A stretch of 49,991 nucleotides of DNA from a virus. The translations under genes and the position numbers were made by a program. The notes under the pieces were generated by a model that saw nothing but the letters and a program-made list of their open reading frames with translations, did no database searches and was not told the origin of the DNA. Shown piece by piece: positions 40,194 through 49,700 of the stretch. The stretch lies in IMG/VR virus record IMGVR_UViG_3300021420_000049, positions 1 through 49,991 of that record; one strand, given 5' to 3'. Numbering within the stretch: position 1 is the stretch's first letter; every line of letters begins with the position of its first letter.

Positions 40194-41588
40194 ATGGCCT
40201 ATGTCTCAAATATGACAGCTGATGAGGATCAAAAAACTCCTTCCCAAGGAGCCGTACCCCCCGCTGGGGGAGGGGCCGTACAATTGGCTCCCTCTAGCGG
40301 AATAGGAAATGTAGGTGCTGCCGCCCCATCCGCGCAACCCGGACAACCAGGAGCAGGAGGAAGCTTTGCCACGCTAGATAAATATCTTACAGCTAATCAA
40401 GGCCAAGCCCAGCCTCTTGCTGATAAATTATCCCAAGGGATTGGTCAAGAGTATAACACTTTATCGGGGCAAAATGCTTCCACACTAGGCGGAATAAATC
40501 AACAAGTAACAAATGCTCCCGGTTATACCGCTAGTAATCCTGCCACCCTGGCGGCAGAAGCGGCCAACCCCGTTTCCTTTGCAAATGACCAAGGAAATGT
40601 AAAGCAATTTCAGGGCCTTCTTACAAATACTTATAGTGGTCCAGCATCAGCCCAAGCTACGCCAGAATATACTAATCAGCAAAGTGCTATAAATAATGCC
40701 ATAGCACAAGGGCAACAACAAACTACTACAGAAGCCGGTAGACAACAACTTTTATCGCAAAACGAAGCGGCTCCCTCGGCTTCTGTAACGGGTCTTAATA
40801 GTGCGATTCTTTCCCAAAGTCCAACGGCTCTTAATCAGATAGAAAGTGCCTATAAACCGTTCTCGTCGCTCCTTACTGATTTATATTCAGGCGCACAGGA
40901 TGTAAATGCCAATATTGGAAAAGAGCAAGCAGATGCACAACAATCTTCAGCGGCGGCAAATAAACAAATAGCAGATCAGATAGGTGCATTAAATACCGGG
41001 ACTAATGCCGATCTTGCGAAAGCAACAGCCGCAAGAGATGCTTATAATGCCGCCGTAGCGCAGAATCAAAATGTCTGGAACCCTGTTAATACCCAAGTTA
41101 ATAGTCTAGATGAACTTCTTGCAGGGATTACACAAGGCCAAACTCCTGCCACTGGGGGGGCTACCACTATTGCTAATCCTCTTGGGCAATATGTTAATGC
41201 TCCTTTTAGTGCTAATGCACCAACATTACAAACAGTTGCTACACCCCAAGAATATGCTCAAGCCAATGCATTCCAGAATCTATTGGCCGGACTTAATACG
41301 GGAATTGCGGCTCCTAATTTAACCCCCGCAACAGCCGCACAAGCTGGAACTTATCAAGCCCCCACCGCTCCCACAATCACTGATCCAAAAGCGCAAGCAA
41401 AAGCTTTATATGATGCTATGAATAAAACAATAAGCGCACCGGGACCAAATAATACACAAGTGTCAAATCCTTGGTTTAATAGTTATCAAGGCGGTCAACA
41501 GTTTCAAAATGTATTTAATCCGCAGTATCAGAATTTAACTAATCTACTAAATAAAATTTACGGCAGTAATATAGCCGCTAGCGAGTAA
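40194..41588 (+). CDS. Internal (ejection) virion protein, Ala/Gln-rich, 464 aa
   Basis: Long Ala/Gln/Asn/Gly-rich chain with a helical middle, e.g. EQADAQQSSAAANKQIADQIGALN. Low hydrophobicity, few Cys. Composition and location before the two other ejection-type genes suit proteins packaged in the head and ejected to cross the envelope. No enzyme motif found. Confidence 0.65.
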   Translation: MAYVSNMTADEDQKTPSQGAVPPAGGGAVQLAPSSGIGNVGAAAPSAQPGQPGAGGSFATLDKYLTANQGQAQPLADKLSQGIGQEYNTLSGQNASTLGGINQQVTNAPGYTASNPATLAAEAANPVSFANDQGNVKQFQGLLTNTYSGPASAQATPEYTNQQSAINNAIAQGQQQTTTEAGRQQLLSQNEAAPSASVTGLNSAILSQSPTALNQIESAYKPFSSLLTDLYSGAQDVNANIGKEQADAQQSSAAANKQIADQIGALNTGTNADLAKATAARDAYNAAVAQNQNVWNPVNTQVNSLDELLAGITQGQTPATGGATTIANPLGQYVNAPFSANAPTLQTVATPQEYAQANAFQNLLAGLNTGIAAPNLTPATAAQAGTYQAPTAPTITDPKAQAKALYDAMNKTISAPGPNNTQVSNPWFNSYQGGQQFQNVFNPQYQNLTNLLNKIYGSNIAASE

Positions 41589-41599
41589 GGAGATTTAAA

Positions 41600-42877
41600 A
41601 TGGGACTGTTCGATTCATCTGACACAAACGCTCAAGACTATCTAAAACAAGCCCTTGCGGCCTATACCCAGGCCAATGTTCCTACTGTTGCCTCTGAAAC
41701 AGTGAATAATCTTCCTATGCAATCTGTGCAAGGAGTTGTTAATCCGAATCAGATTCAAGTGGCCAATCAAGCTCCATCAGGTTATAATAATATTTCCCTA
41801 GATCCTTCTACTAGAGCGGCACAGATTAATGCTTTGAGTCAATATACCAATTTGGCCAATGCTGGTGGTCTCGACCCAGCGGCAAAACTTGCGTTGCAAC
41901 AGACGATAGATGCGGCAAATACGCAAGCGCAAGGCGCAAGGGGAGCCCTACAAGAACAAGCGCAAGCGATGGGACAGGGCGGCGGAGATTTTGCGTTGAC
42001 CCAACAGGCTATCGCTAATCAAGGTGCATCTAATAATGCCGCTACACAAGGATTAGAAACTGCCGCCATAGCGGAAGCCAATAAACAAGCCGCATTAAAT
42101 CAAATGGCAAATATTGGTGGACAAGTTAATGCCTCAGATTATGGCCAAGCGGCAAATAAAGCGGCGGCTCAGAATACTATCAATGCCACAAATCAAGGTT
42201 ATCAAAATGCCGCTAATACAGGCAATGTGGCTAATCAGATTCAAACGGGGGAATTCAATACTGGTACTGCTCAAGGCGTAAATGCGGCGAATACAGCGGC
42301 AGGACAAGGCCAAGTATATTATAATGCAGGATTACCACAGCAACAGTTTAATAATGAATTAAATAAAGCGGCTGGTGTGGCTGGTGTTAGTGGTCAACAG
42401 GCGGCGGCAGCGCAAAATGCTCAGAATCAAGGCAATGCTATGGCCGGGTCTTTACTTGGAGCGGCGGGTACAATTGGCGGAGCGGCATTGGGTGGTCCAG
42501 CCGGAGCAGCACTAGGAAGTGCGGCGGGTAAAATGGCGACCAATCAACTTAATCAACCCGCACCTAAAGCAGTAAATTCTGGCACGACATATGCCCACGG
42601 TGGCTATACATGCTATGCTGATGGCGGAATGGTACACGATCATGCCATCTGCATGAAACTTGGTAGCTATGTCCCAGGAAAAGCTGAAGTGGATGGCGAT
42701 AGCGAGAAAAACGATACTGTTCCAGCCATGTTAAGTCCGGGTGAGTTAGTTATCCCGCGATCAGTTCCGAAAGACGGCCCTCATATGGAAGAGTTTGCTA
42801 AAAATGCTCCTGTACCCGGAACAGGAAAGAAAGTAGACTTAACAGGTTTTACTAGTGGCTACAAGAGGAGTAAATAA
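41600..42877 (+). CDS. Internal (ejection) virion protein, 425 aa
   Basis: N-terminal Ala/Gln-rich helical body, a Gly-rich hydrophobic stretch (SLLGAAGTIGGAALGGPAG..., about 286-306), then YVPGKAEVDGDSEKNDTVPAMLSPGELVIPRSV, the motif seen near the C-termini of many phage ejection proteins. The stop overlaps none; the next start follows at 42879 with AGAGGAG. Confidence 0.78.
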   Translation: MGLFDSSDTNAQDYLKQALAAYTQANVPTVASETVNNLPMQSVQGVVNPNQIQVANQAPSGYNNISLDPSTRAAQINALSQYTNLANAGGLDPAAKLALQQTIDAANTQAQGARGALQEQAQAMGQGGGDFALTQQAIANQGASNNAATQGLETAAIAEANKQAALNQMANIGGQVNASDYGQAANKAAAQNTINATNQGYQNAANTGNVANQIQTGEFNTGTAQGVNAANTAAGQGQVYYNAGLPQQQFNNELNKAAGVAGVSGQQAAAAQNAQNQGNAMAGSLLGAAGTIGGAALGGPAGAALGSAAGKMATNQLNQPAPKAVNSGTTYAHGGYTCYADGGMVHDHAICMKLGSYVPGKAEVDGDSEKNDTVPAMLSPGELVIPRSVPKDGPHMEEFAKNAPVPGTGKKVDLTGFTSGYKRSK

Positions 42878-42878
42878 C

Positions 42879-44879
42879 ATGCCTTTTGAATCGAAATCTC
42901 AACAAAGATTTATGTTCGCTAAACATCCTGAAATTGCTAAAGAATTTGCAGCTGCTACGCCTGATATATCCAAATTACCTGAGCATGTCAAAAAGATGGA
43001 TGAAGGCGGTATTGCGGAGCCCGACGACAAGAAATTTGCCGCTGACCTTGGACAAGGTATCAAAGAAGGTGTTAATCACGATTCAGATGCCGTGAAATCA
43101 TATCTTTCAAGTAAATTTGCCCAATTACTTCATCCTGGGATGGGGGAAGATGTGCCCCAAACTACAATGCCACAACCAAATCCCACTACCGCACCCCAAT
43201 CAGGAATGGCGGAAGGTGGTAAAGTGGAACGATCATCTTTAGAGCATCCTGTTCCAAATGGCATGATGGCTCGTGCGATGAGTGATGGCGGTTATCCACA
43301 CGTTACTTTTTTAGAAAATGAAAGTCCTTCTGAAGTGAAAAAAGATACTCATATGGAGGGACACAAAGCAGGGCCGATGGATGTTACTGAAACTGGTGAA
43401 AAGAATAATCCTCCCCATATGGCAGAAGGAGGATATCCGCATGTAACTTATACAGGAAATATATCTCCGGCTAAAGTTAATGCTATTACTCATGCCGAAC
43501 ATGTTCCTCATACACCTGCCACATCTACTGAAACAGGAAGAAATGATGATCCTACACATATGGCAGAAGGTGGTAAGACTCCACATTTTCTTGAAGGTTT
43601 GAAGAAAGGAGCTTTGCACAAAGAACTTGGAATATCAGAAGATAAAACTATTCCTGCAAAAAAGCTAGAACATGCGGCTAATTCAGATGACGAAACGCTT
43701 CGTAAGCGAGCCCAATTCGCTATAAATGCAAAGAAATGGCACCATGCTGAAGGTGACGTAATTCCGCACGAAGAGAAAATGAATGAAATTTATAAAGCGA
43801 TGGGTATAAAGAAATATGCAGATGGTGGATCTGTACCTCCACCTACTCCGGCTGGCCCACCGGCTCCGCCAAGTCAAAATGATCCTGGTTTTTGGGATCA
43901 GATAAAAAGTGTTCTTGGTCAAGTAGGTGGAACATTAAGTAATGCTCTCCCTACAATGCCCGGTGTTGCTCAAGGGACTGCTGATATTGCTGCCACCCCC
44001 GGAATAGCTCCGGCTATTAATGCAGGACTAGGTACCAATCTTCAAGGTCCAGCGGCGGTTCCGCCGCCTGTTGCACCGCCTCCACCCCCCGCCGCACCGG
44101 GATTACCACCTGTTGCGCCTCCTACCGGGATTCCCGGTGGCACGGCCAGTTCTACACCGCAACCCGCGATGCCGAACCTTGGCACTCTATTCAACCAAGA
44201 CACTTCAAAACTTACCGCAGGGGTAAATCCAGAAGATAGACAGGCTCTTGTACAGAAATTACAGGACCAACAACATGGATTGGGTGCTGTTATTGCCCAA
44301 GCGGTATCTGGCCTCGGTGATGCCATTGCCGCAAAAGGTGGTGTCCAGCAACATTCTCTACAGAATATATTCTCAATGCAAAAGCAACAGCGTGATGAAG
44401 CCCTGGCTAATTTTGACAAGGCCCGTCAAGACAGACTACAAACGGTATCTGTGCAAACTCAACTAGGCGATAATGCTCTAAAACAAGCTGCCGCAATAGA
44501 CGCATATGGTGTGGACGATCATTTGAATGGCATGATAGGGGCTCCAAAAGGTACAATGAAGAAAGATCTCCCCACCTATTTTCAAATCATGTCAGCACAA
44601 GTGGCAAAGCAAGAAAAAGATGCAGATTTATATATGAAATCTCATGCTCAAGCCTCAACTGATGTTGACAACGCGGTAAAAAATGCCTCTGTTTTAGGTA
44701 TTAAACCTAGTGCGGCCCAACTTGAGGCTAGTGGTGCAAAACTCGCAGACCAGTACTTTAATCGTGCGCGTGGAAACATTCTTGTAAAGCCTTCGGATGG
44801 TGGACAAGCACAATGGATTCCGGCACAGAATCTTTCCAGAGCTAAGCAAATGGACCCAAATCTTAGTGTTCAACCATAA
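42879..44879 (+). CDS. Internal (ejection) virion protein, 666 aa
   Basis: Starts PFESKSQQRFMFAKHPEIAKEF after Met; the QQRFMFAKHP motif is frequent in phage internal proteins. Repeated MAEGG motifs (about residues 105-255) punctuate the N-terminal half, then a Pro-rich linker (PPPTPAGPPAPP) and a Pro/Ala run (about 388-425), and a long helical C-terminal half. The start at 42879 has an AGGAG; in-frame upstream codons overlap the previous gene. Confidence 0.72.
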   Translation: MPFESKSQQRFMFAKHPEIAKEFAAATPDISKLPEHVKKMDEGGIAEPDDKKFAADLGQGIKEGVNHDSDAVKSYLSSKFAQLLHPGMGEDVPQTTMPQPNPTTAPQSGMAEGGKVERSSLEHPVPNGMMARAMSDGGYPHVTFLENESPSEVKKDTHMEGHKAGPMDVTETGEKNNPPHMAEGGYPHVTYTGNISPAKVNAITHAEHVPHTPATSTETGRNDDPTHMAEGGKTPHFLEGLKKGALHKELGISEDKTIPAKKLEHAANSDDETLRKRAQFAINAKKWHHAEGDVIPHEEKMNEIYKAMGIKKYADGGSVPPPTPAGPPAPPSQNDPGFWDQIKSVLGQVGGTLSNALPTMPGVAQGTADIAATPGIAPAINAGLGTNLQGPAAVPPPVAPPPPPAAPGLPPVAPPTGIPGGTASSTPQPAMPNLGTLFNQDTSKLTAGVNPEDRQALVQKLQDQQHGLGAVIAQAVSGLGDAIAAKGGVQQHSLQNIFSMQKQQRDEALANFDKARQDRLQTVSVQTQLGDNALKQAAAIDAYGVDDHLNGMIGAPKGTMKKDLPTYFQIMSAQVAKQEKDADLYMKSHAQASTDVDNAVKNASVLGIKPSAAQLEASGAKLADQYFNRARGNILVKPSDGGQAQWIPAQNLSRAKQMDPNLSVQP

Positions 44880-44900
44880 ACTCACTAATAAGGATATAAA

Positions 44901-46892
44901 ATGGCCATTGATTTCTCTTCTTTAGACGCAACGCCAGCCAAAACGGGCAAGATTGACTTCTCTGCCATCGGCGGTATTCCAGCTGTGGGCCAAGATGAGC
45001 CTATAGATGAGACAACGGCTCTTGGGGCCGCTGGGCGTGGCGCGGTGGGAATGCTTCCCATGGGCACACAAGCCTATTCTGCCCTCGCGGGAGCGGCAGA
45101 GAATAAGCCGTATTTACAAGAGAGAAAAGAGGTTGAAAAAGAGATACAATCTGACATTGCAAGCCATGAGCCCTCTCGTCTTATGGGACAAGCGGCTGGA
45201 ATAGCGGCTCCCGCGCTTCTTACAGGTGGTTCTAGCGTCCCGGCGACCCTTGGTGAGGCCGCAGGTCAAGGAGCAGCCATTGGGGCCGGATTTGGGGCAG
45301 GAAACGCTATAGATACACTTGCTAGTGGAGGCTCAGGAGGCCAAGCAGTTGGCCAAGTGGCCCTAGGGGCAGGATTAGGCGCGGCGGGGGGAGCGGCGGG
45401 GCAAAAGCTGGCTGGATTGGCCGGAGAAGCCGTACCGGGATTAGAAACCTATGCCGCTAAAAAAGCGGCCCAGGGTGTAGGGATGGGGTCTGAAGAATTA
45501 GGCAACATGACGCAACCAGAACTTATTGATACCGGCAAAATGCTCATGCAGAAAGGCATTATAAAACCGGGGGCATCTACCCAAGAAATGTTTGATGCCG
45601 CCAAAGCTATGCAAGACCAATATGGCGATCAGATTGGTCAAATCGGAAATAAAGCGGGAGAATTAGGTCTGCATACAGATATTAAACCCCTTTTAGATTC
45701 TTTAGATGCTAAATATCAAGCCGCTTCTATGCTTCAAAATCCAGATGAAATGCGAAATGCAAATTTCTATAAAAAAGGGATGGCGGATATATTGACAATG
45801 GCGCGGCAGAATATATCTTCTGGCGTAGCTTCTAATGAAGAAGGAATGGTTCCGCAACAAATTTATTTTGACCAACTCCAAAGACTCAAGAAATCTTATG
45901 GAAATTCAGCATTTATGAATGGTACTGTTAAAAATCCAGCTGCGGCGGATGTATATAGTGCCCTTAGTGCTGGTCAAAAATCCATCGTGGCCAGTGCCGC
46001 TGATAATCCTAATCTTACCCCCGAATTAAAAGATGCTATGGCAGGTTATTCCAAACTGCATCCTGTTGTGGATGGTTTACAAGACGTTCTTGGCCGCGAA
46101 AGAGCCGGAAATATGCCAGCAAAGGGCTTTGGTATGATCGGTAAACTTGTAGGCCAATTACCCGGACAACAGACACCTGCTATTAATGCTTTAACTTCTT
46201 TAGGGCTACTAGGCGCGGGGCATCCTTTATGGGCTATCGGTGCGGCTACAGCCACCCTTCAAAATCCCCGCGCTATGTCAAATCTAGCCCAGGGGGTTGC
46301 TAATCGCATTCCCTCTATCGCTGGGGCATTACCTACGGTTGGCGCACAAATAGCTGGCGGAGCGGTGCAACAGAATATGGGCGAAACAAAGCCTGTTCAT
46401 ATAACTCAGGGAGGGGGGCAACCCGCAACTATCTCTACCGCTGTGAATATTGATCATCCGGCCTTAGCTCAGTGGAAATCAACATTTCAGAAGAATGCAG
46501 CCCAGGCAAAAAACACTGGGGAAGTGCAAAAATCAAATGCGGTAACCGATTTTGTGCTTAGCCAACGAGATCCTGCTTATGCCGCGGCTAAACAGAAGGC
46601 AAATGATGCGCCCGTAGCTCAAAATACAGCGGCTCCTACTGGAATGGCTGATGGCGGGATTGTTCCAGACTTAGAAGATAAATTTGGGAAGCCAGTACCC
46701 GGATTTGGGAGTACACTACCGGGATTAGCTAGTCAAATGGCAAACCCTACACATGAAACTCCCCCCGCACCGACAGATACATTGCCGACTAGTACTACGC
46801 AAAAATTCAATCAGCCATTTAATACGGCTATGGAAGAAAAGTTAAAAGAATTCCTTAGAAATTCAAAGGAGAAAAACAATGCCGGGTCTTGA
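44901..46892 (+). CDS. Large Gly/Ala-rich ejection protein, 663 aa
   Basis: Hydrophobic Gly/Ala segments around residues 95-180 (GAAIGAGFGAGNAI, ALGAGLGAAGGAAG) suggest membrane insertion, with amphipathic helical regions on both sides. C-terminal GMADGGIVPDLEDKFG echoes the ejection family. It may form the channel across the cell envelope. Ends 14 bases past the start of the 57-aa gene. Confidence 0.7.
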   Translation: MAIDFSSLDATPAKTGKIDFSAIGGIPAVGQDEPIDETTALGAAGRGAVGMLPMGTQAYSALAGAAENKPYLQERKEVEKEIQSDIASHEPSRLMGQAAGIAAPALLTGGSSVPATLGEAAGQGAAIGAGFGAGNAIDTLASGGSGGQAVGQVALGAGLGAAGGAAGQKLAGLAGEAVPGLETYAAKKAAQGVGMGSEELGNMTQPELIDTGKMLMQKGIIKPGASTQEMFDAAKAMQDQYGDQIGQIGNKAGELGLHTDIKPLLDSLDAKYQAASMLQNPDEMRNANFYKKGMADILTMARQNISSGVASNEEGMVPQQIYFDQLQRLKKSYGNSAFMNGTVKNPAAADVYSALSAGQKSIVASAADNPNLTPELKDAMAGYSKLHPVVDGLQDVLGRERAGNMPAKGFGMIGKLVGQLPGQQTPAINALTSLGLLGAGHPLWAIGAATATLQNPRAMSNLAQGVANRIPSIAGALPTVGAQIAGGAVQQNMGETKPVHITQGGGQPATISTAVNIDHPALAQWKSTFQKNAAQAKNTGEVQKSNAVTDFVLSQRDPAYAAAKQKANDAPVAQNTAAPTGMADGGIVPDLEDKFGKPVPGFGSTLPGLASQMANPTHETPPAPTDTLPTSTTQKFNQPFNTAMEEKLKEFLRNSKEKNNAGS

Positions 46893-47052
46893 AAAGAGAA
46901 TTTCTAAGCTAGAAGAGTCTATGGAAAAGCATCTCATTGAGTCAGGGGAGATTAAGGGGGATTTGAAATGGCTTAAAAAGGCTATATATTTTGTTATGGG
47001 TTCCCCTCTAGCCATAGAAGCACTACATCACGTTCACTTGTTAGGTAAATAA
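46879..47052 (+). CDS. XhlA-like coiled-coil/membrane protein, 57 aa
   Basis: Residues 4-32 are a heptad coiled coil (GLEKRISKLEESMEKH), then a C-terminal hydrophobic helix (IYFVMGSPLAIEALHHV). This layout matches XhlA/hemolysin-type phage proteins in lysis cassettes. AAAGGAG precedes the start, and it overlaps the end of the ejection gene by 14 bp. Function inferred. Confidence 0.6.
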   Translation: MPGLEKRISKLEESMEKHLIESGEIKGDLKWLKKAIYFVMGSPLAIEALHHVHLLGK

Positions 47053-47053
47053 A

Positions 47054-47587
47054 ATGGAGAATAGCGTATGGATGCAATGGTTTGTCCAGGCTGTAACCTA
47101 CGTATCACGCCTATTCGTATCTTTGAACGGGCAAAGCACTCTGCCCAGTGGTGGCGCATCACCAAATGCCCCCGCGAACGATGCGGATTTAACATCGACA
47201 TTGAAAAGTGCGACAATCCTAGCCATCGTACGAAACCCGAAACTAGAGACGACCGACGCTCTTTTTGGAACGATGAACTATAACGGTGAGTTTATAGGTT
47301 GTACTATGGAACGAACGGCAGTTGCAATCCCCGAAGGAACCTTTCGCGGGTATAAACGTGATTCAGCGCATTTTGATATGAGAGTTGTAGGCATTGATGT
47401 TCCGAATCGAAGTAATATCGAGTGCCATCCCGCAAATCAACCGTCGCAATTGTTAGGATGTGTGGCAGTAGGGGAAAGCAAAGATGGTGACGCGCTTGAC
47501 AACAGTAGATCGACGTTTGATCGGATGATGTTAGCTGTTCCAGAAGAATTTACCGTAGAAATATCGTCATTGAAATCGAATAACTAA
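47054..47587 (+). CDS. DUF5675 family protein, up to 177 aa
   Basis: From about residue 53 it has the DUF5675 pattern: GTMNYNGEFIGCTMERT, VAIPEGTF, DMRVVGIDVPNRSNIECHPANQPSQLLGCV and VPEEFTVEI. The H..AN.....GCV stretch resembles the active-site line of L,D-transpeptidases, so a murein role is conceivable. The first 50 residues are low complexity and are read from DNA that also encodes the zinc-ribbon protein at 47068-47283; the true start may be later (TTG 47201 has no ribosome site). Confidence 0.75.
   Translation: MENSVWMQWFVQAVTYVSRLFVSLNGQSTLPSGGASPNAPANDADLTSTLKSATILAIVRNPKLETTDALFGTMNYNGEFIGCTMERTAVAIPEGTFRGYKRDSAHFDMRVVGIDVPNRSNIECHPANQPSQLLGCVAVGESKDGDALDNSRSTFDRMMLAVPEEFTVEISSLKSNN
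47068..47283 (+). CDS. Zinc-ribbon protein overprinted on DUF5675 gene, 71 aa
   Basis: Starts MDAMVCPGCNLRITPI and has CPGC (6-9), HSAQWWRITKCPRERCGFNIDIEKC (two further Cys pairs) and a charged end. Well-formed zinc ribbon with GGAG 8 bases upstream. It lies in another frame entirely within the first part of the DUF5675 reading. The zinc-ribbon sequence is more convincing than the low-complexity N-terminus of DUF5675. Confidence 0.6.
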   Translation: MDAMVCPGCNLRITPIRIFERAKHSAQWWRITKCPRERCGFNIDIEKCDNPSHRTKPETRDDRRSFWNDEL

Positions 47588-47653
47588 GTAAAAGAAAAAT
47601 ATAATCATTACGCAGTATCCTATCAATAGCAAACACAACCCCCGAAAGCTCAT
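47567..47653 (-). CDS. Single-helix membrane microprotein, 28 aa
   Basis: A 28-codon frame that is nearly all hydrophobic (LCLLLIGYCVMIIFFFYLVI). Its ATG overlaps the upstream stop as ATGA, and its 3' end runs 21 bp into the DUF5675 gene on the other strand, so this is the convergence point of both blocks. Confidence 0.5.
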   Translation of the reverse strand: MSFRGLCLLLIGYCVMIIFFFYLVIRFQ

Positions 47654-47841
47654 TTCCCCGCCTTGCAAGCCGCATAGCCATCCATCAATCCATATCTATA
47701 CATACTCATAAGAGTAAGCGCGAATCTTTTACTTTTTTGATATCGTACTATTCCATCTCGGCAACCTATCACATATGTGTAGCCAAGAAGAGGAAATAGA
47801 ATAAAAGAAACTCCGACTACTAGACCTAGAAACCGTTTCAT
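47650..47841 (-). CDS. Small membrane-anchored protein, 63 aa
   Basis: Starts MKRFLGLVVGVSFILFPLLGYTYVIG, one membrane helix or signal anchor, then YRYGLMDGYAACKAGK. The start overlaps the protease stop as ATGA. Position beside the protease suggests a linked envelope role. Confidence 0.58.
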   Translation of the reverse strand: MKRFLGLVVGVSFILFPLLGYTYVIGCRDGIVRYQKSKRFALTLMSMYRYGLMDGYAACKAGK

Positions 47842-48569
47842 TCTCCACCCCCAAGTAATGTCTGTAATATCTGGCCTATTGATGGCGATTTCCATGCCTT
47901 CAAGAAGTCATGTATTGTCTTTGCCGCCACTCCGCCATGCACTCCGCTCTCCGCCCCCCGATAAACTAGCGTCCAATCTGTCAATGCCACGACTTCACCT
48001 TGTTCATTGATCCAAGGACCGCCACTATTTCCCCCGTAAAGTACCCCATCCGTCAGTAAGAAGTTATCCCAATCTCCGCTTACGATTCCAAAACTAACAA
48101 ACCACTTCATAGAGCCCATTGTATTGCCGATGATCGTAATGGGCTCTCCATCATAGTGCATCTCTTGAAATACTGCATAATGTTCCACATATACGGCCTT
48201 ATTAAGCTCAAGAATGGCCAGATCATTACTCCGATTGATGAATACTGGCCTTCCTTTGGCTACTACACCCACAGGATAAGGAAATACCCATAGATCATTC
48301 TCTCCATTCTCTACCATATGGGCACATGTAAGAACATGTGTAGAATCAATAAGCACACCAGTTCCACGACCAACTCCGCCAAAGCCCTCATTACTAAGGA
48401 GAACCGTAAAGGCTTTCGTTCTATTTATAGCTTGACGATTAAGTTCATAACCATGATAGCGCGTAGTAGGGATTTTTACTCTCGGCACAGGTTGTTTCTC
48501 TTTAAGATAACCGGCTAATCCTAGACCAAGTAGTGTTAATATGGCTATCGTTCGTAGAATTCGTCTCAT
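47838..48569 (-). CDS. Trypsin-like serine protease, exported, 243 aa
   Basis: Catalytic triad: His84 in VLTCAHMV, Asp116 in SNDLAILEL and Ser182 in GGNSGGPW. N-terminal RRILRTIAILTLLGLGLAG is a signal peptide or anchor, so it acts in the periplasm or at the membrane. Chymotrypsin-fold proteases of this type occur in some phages, possibly to process virion or host envelope proteins; target here unknown. Lies at the end of the minus block near the convergence with lysis genes. Confidence 0.9.
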   Translation of the reverse strand: MRRILRTIAILTLLGLGLAGYLKEKQPVPRVKIPTTRYHGYELNRQAINRTKAFTVLLSNEGFGGVGRGTGVLIDSTHVLTCAHMVENGENDLWVFPYPVGVVAKGRPVFINRSNDLAILELNKAVYVEHYAVFQEMHYDGEPITIIGNTMGSMKWFVSFGIVSGDWDNFLLTDGVLYGGNSGGPWINEQGEVVALTDWTLVYRGAESGVHGGVAAKTIHDFLKAWKSPSIGQILQTLLGGGE

Positions 48570-48772
48570 TGATTCTCCTTTGGTTTGACTACTAGTATTT
48601 TCTTCCCCGCCAATACAGAAGCAACATCTCTAAGATACTTGGCTTTCTTTCGCCGCACTAATTCGCGCATAACTAATATCCGGGCATCCCGATTCTGTAT
48701 ACGATATAACTTGCATATACGAAAGAATAATTCAGCGGTCCTTATATCAGTAAGAAATCCTTCTTCACTCAT
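48566..48772 (-). CDS. Hypothetical protein, 68 aa
   Basis: Basic helical protein (ELFFRICKLYRIQNRDARILVMRELVRRKKAKYLRDVASV). ATGA overlaps with the exonuclease upstream and the protease downstream. Not recognised. Confidence 0.6.
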   Translation of the reverse strand: MSEEGFLTDIRTAELFFRICKLYRIQNRDARILVMRELVRRKKAKYLRDVASVLAGKKILVVKPKENQ

Positions 48773-49524
48773 TTTATTCTATCCCCTGTAGCCCATTTAC
48801 CACACATCTGACATTGCCACCGTTGATACCTGAATTTATTCTTAATGGAGGTACCTTCTTTTGTCATCCGTCCTTTCTCCCCGCATGTCTTACAAAGCGC
48901 GGAAACTTTATCAGTGACAAATGGTGTCGGCATTGATTCGGGTGCCCAAGCTCGTATTTTCATATAAAACTCTTCGGTGGAAAGTACATCGTGTGTATTG
49001 TATAGCTTCATTTCATTCCATGCTTGTTTATTTCCAGCTAAACATTCCTTCCATATGGTCAAGCCTGGAAACTTTCTATGGGAGAGCTTTTTATACTTCG
49101 TGCATAGCTTATGGGTGAGATAGTCTAAACCATTTGATGTGAAAGCGGCCACCTTGCGCACAAGTTTATAAGTGTCTATATGTTTATATGGCTTTGGCGG
49201 CTTCATTCCATGGAGGATAAAACGCGCATTGAGCTTTGGCGCATCAAATCTTTCGCCATTTTGGGTAATAACAATATCAGCTTCATTAAGTAATTGCCAT
49301 AGTTCTTTAATAATGGCATGATCATCTTCCAGGGGTATAGTATTCCGTTGGTCACGGTAGATAAGCTTTGATGGAGGATCACCAAGCCACTTGGCTCCCC
49401 ATGCCAATACATACCAATCGGTTTTTAGCTGCTTCACATCAATATACTGATCTTTAAGACCCCAAATATAAGCTGTCATCGGAGCAGTTTCGATATCGAA
49501 TACCAATACCCGTAAATTGCTCAT
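48769..49524 (-). CDS. DnaQ-like 3'-5' exonuclease with zinc ribbon, 251 aa
   Basis: RNase H-fold exonuclease: DIET (Asp10, Glu12; Exo I), NGERFDAPKLNARF (Asp94; Exo II) and YNTHDVLSTEEFY (Asp179; Exo III), like the predicted PolB-type 3'-5' exonucleases. A C-terminal zinc ribbon follows: CKTC (211-214), CQMC (238-241). May process DNA or RNA ends, in addition to the proofreading domain of the polymerase. Confidence 0.85.
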   Translation of the reverse strand: MSNLRVLVFDIETAPMTAYIWGLKDQYIDVKQLKTDWYVLAWGAKWLGDPPSKLIYRDQRNTIPLEDDHAIIKELWQLLNEADIVITQNGERFDAPKLNARFILHGMKPPKPYKHIDTYKLVRKVAAFTSNGLDYLTHKLCTKYKKLSHRKFPGLTIWKECLAGNKQAWNEMKLYNTHDVLSTEEFYMKIRAWAPESMPTPFVTDKVSALCKTCGEKGRMTKEGTSIKNKFRYQRWQCQMCGKWATGDRIK

Positions 49525-49700
49525 TTAATCTCCTTTGGAAAGTTCGGATCAGAACAGCATCCATCACAACCGTGTATTCCGCCATGCCCTATTCCATGTA
49601 AACATGAATACTCTTTTGCTCCACCAAAGTTAACGCGCTGAAATGGCCAATGCCACGGCTTGTCTTTCTTAATAAGTTTTCGCTTCTTAAAGCGTTTCAT
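49521..49700 (-). CDS. Cys/His-rich small protein, 59 aa
   Basis: Basic N-terminus (MKRFKKRKLIKKDK), then CLHGIGHGGIHGCDGCC, a dense metal-binding motif that I recall in other phage proteins. ATGA overlap with the exonuclease downstream; overlaps the 56-aa gene upstream by 14 bp. Confidence 0.62.
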   Translation of the reverse strand: MKRFKKRKLIKKDKPWHWPFQRVNFGGAKEYSCLHGIGHGGIHGCDGCCSDPNFPKEIK

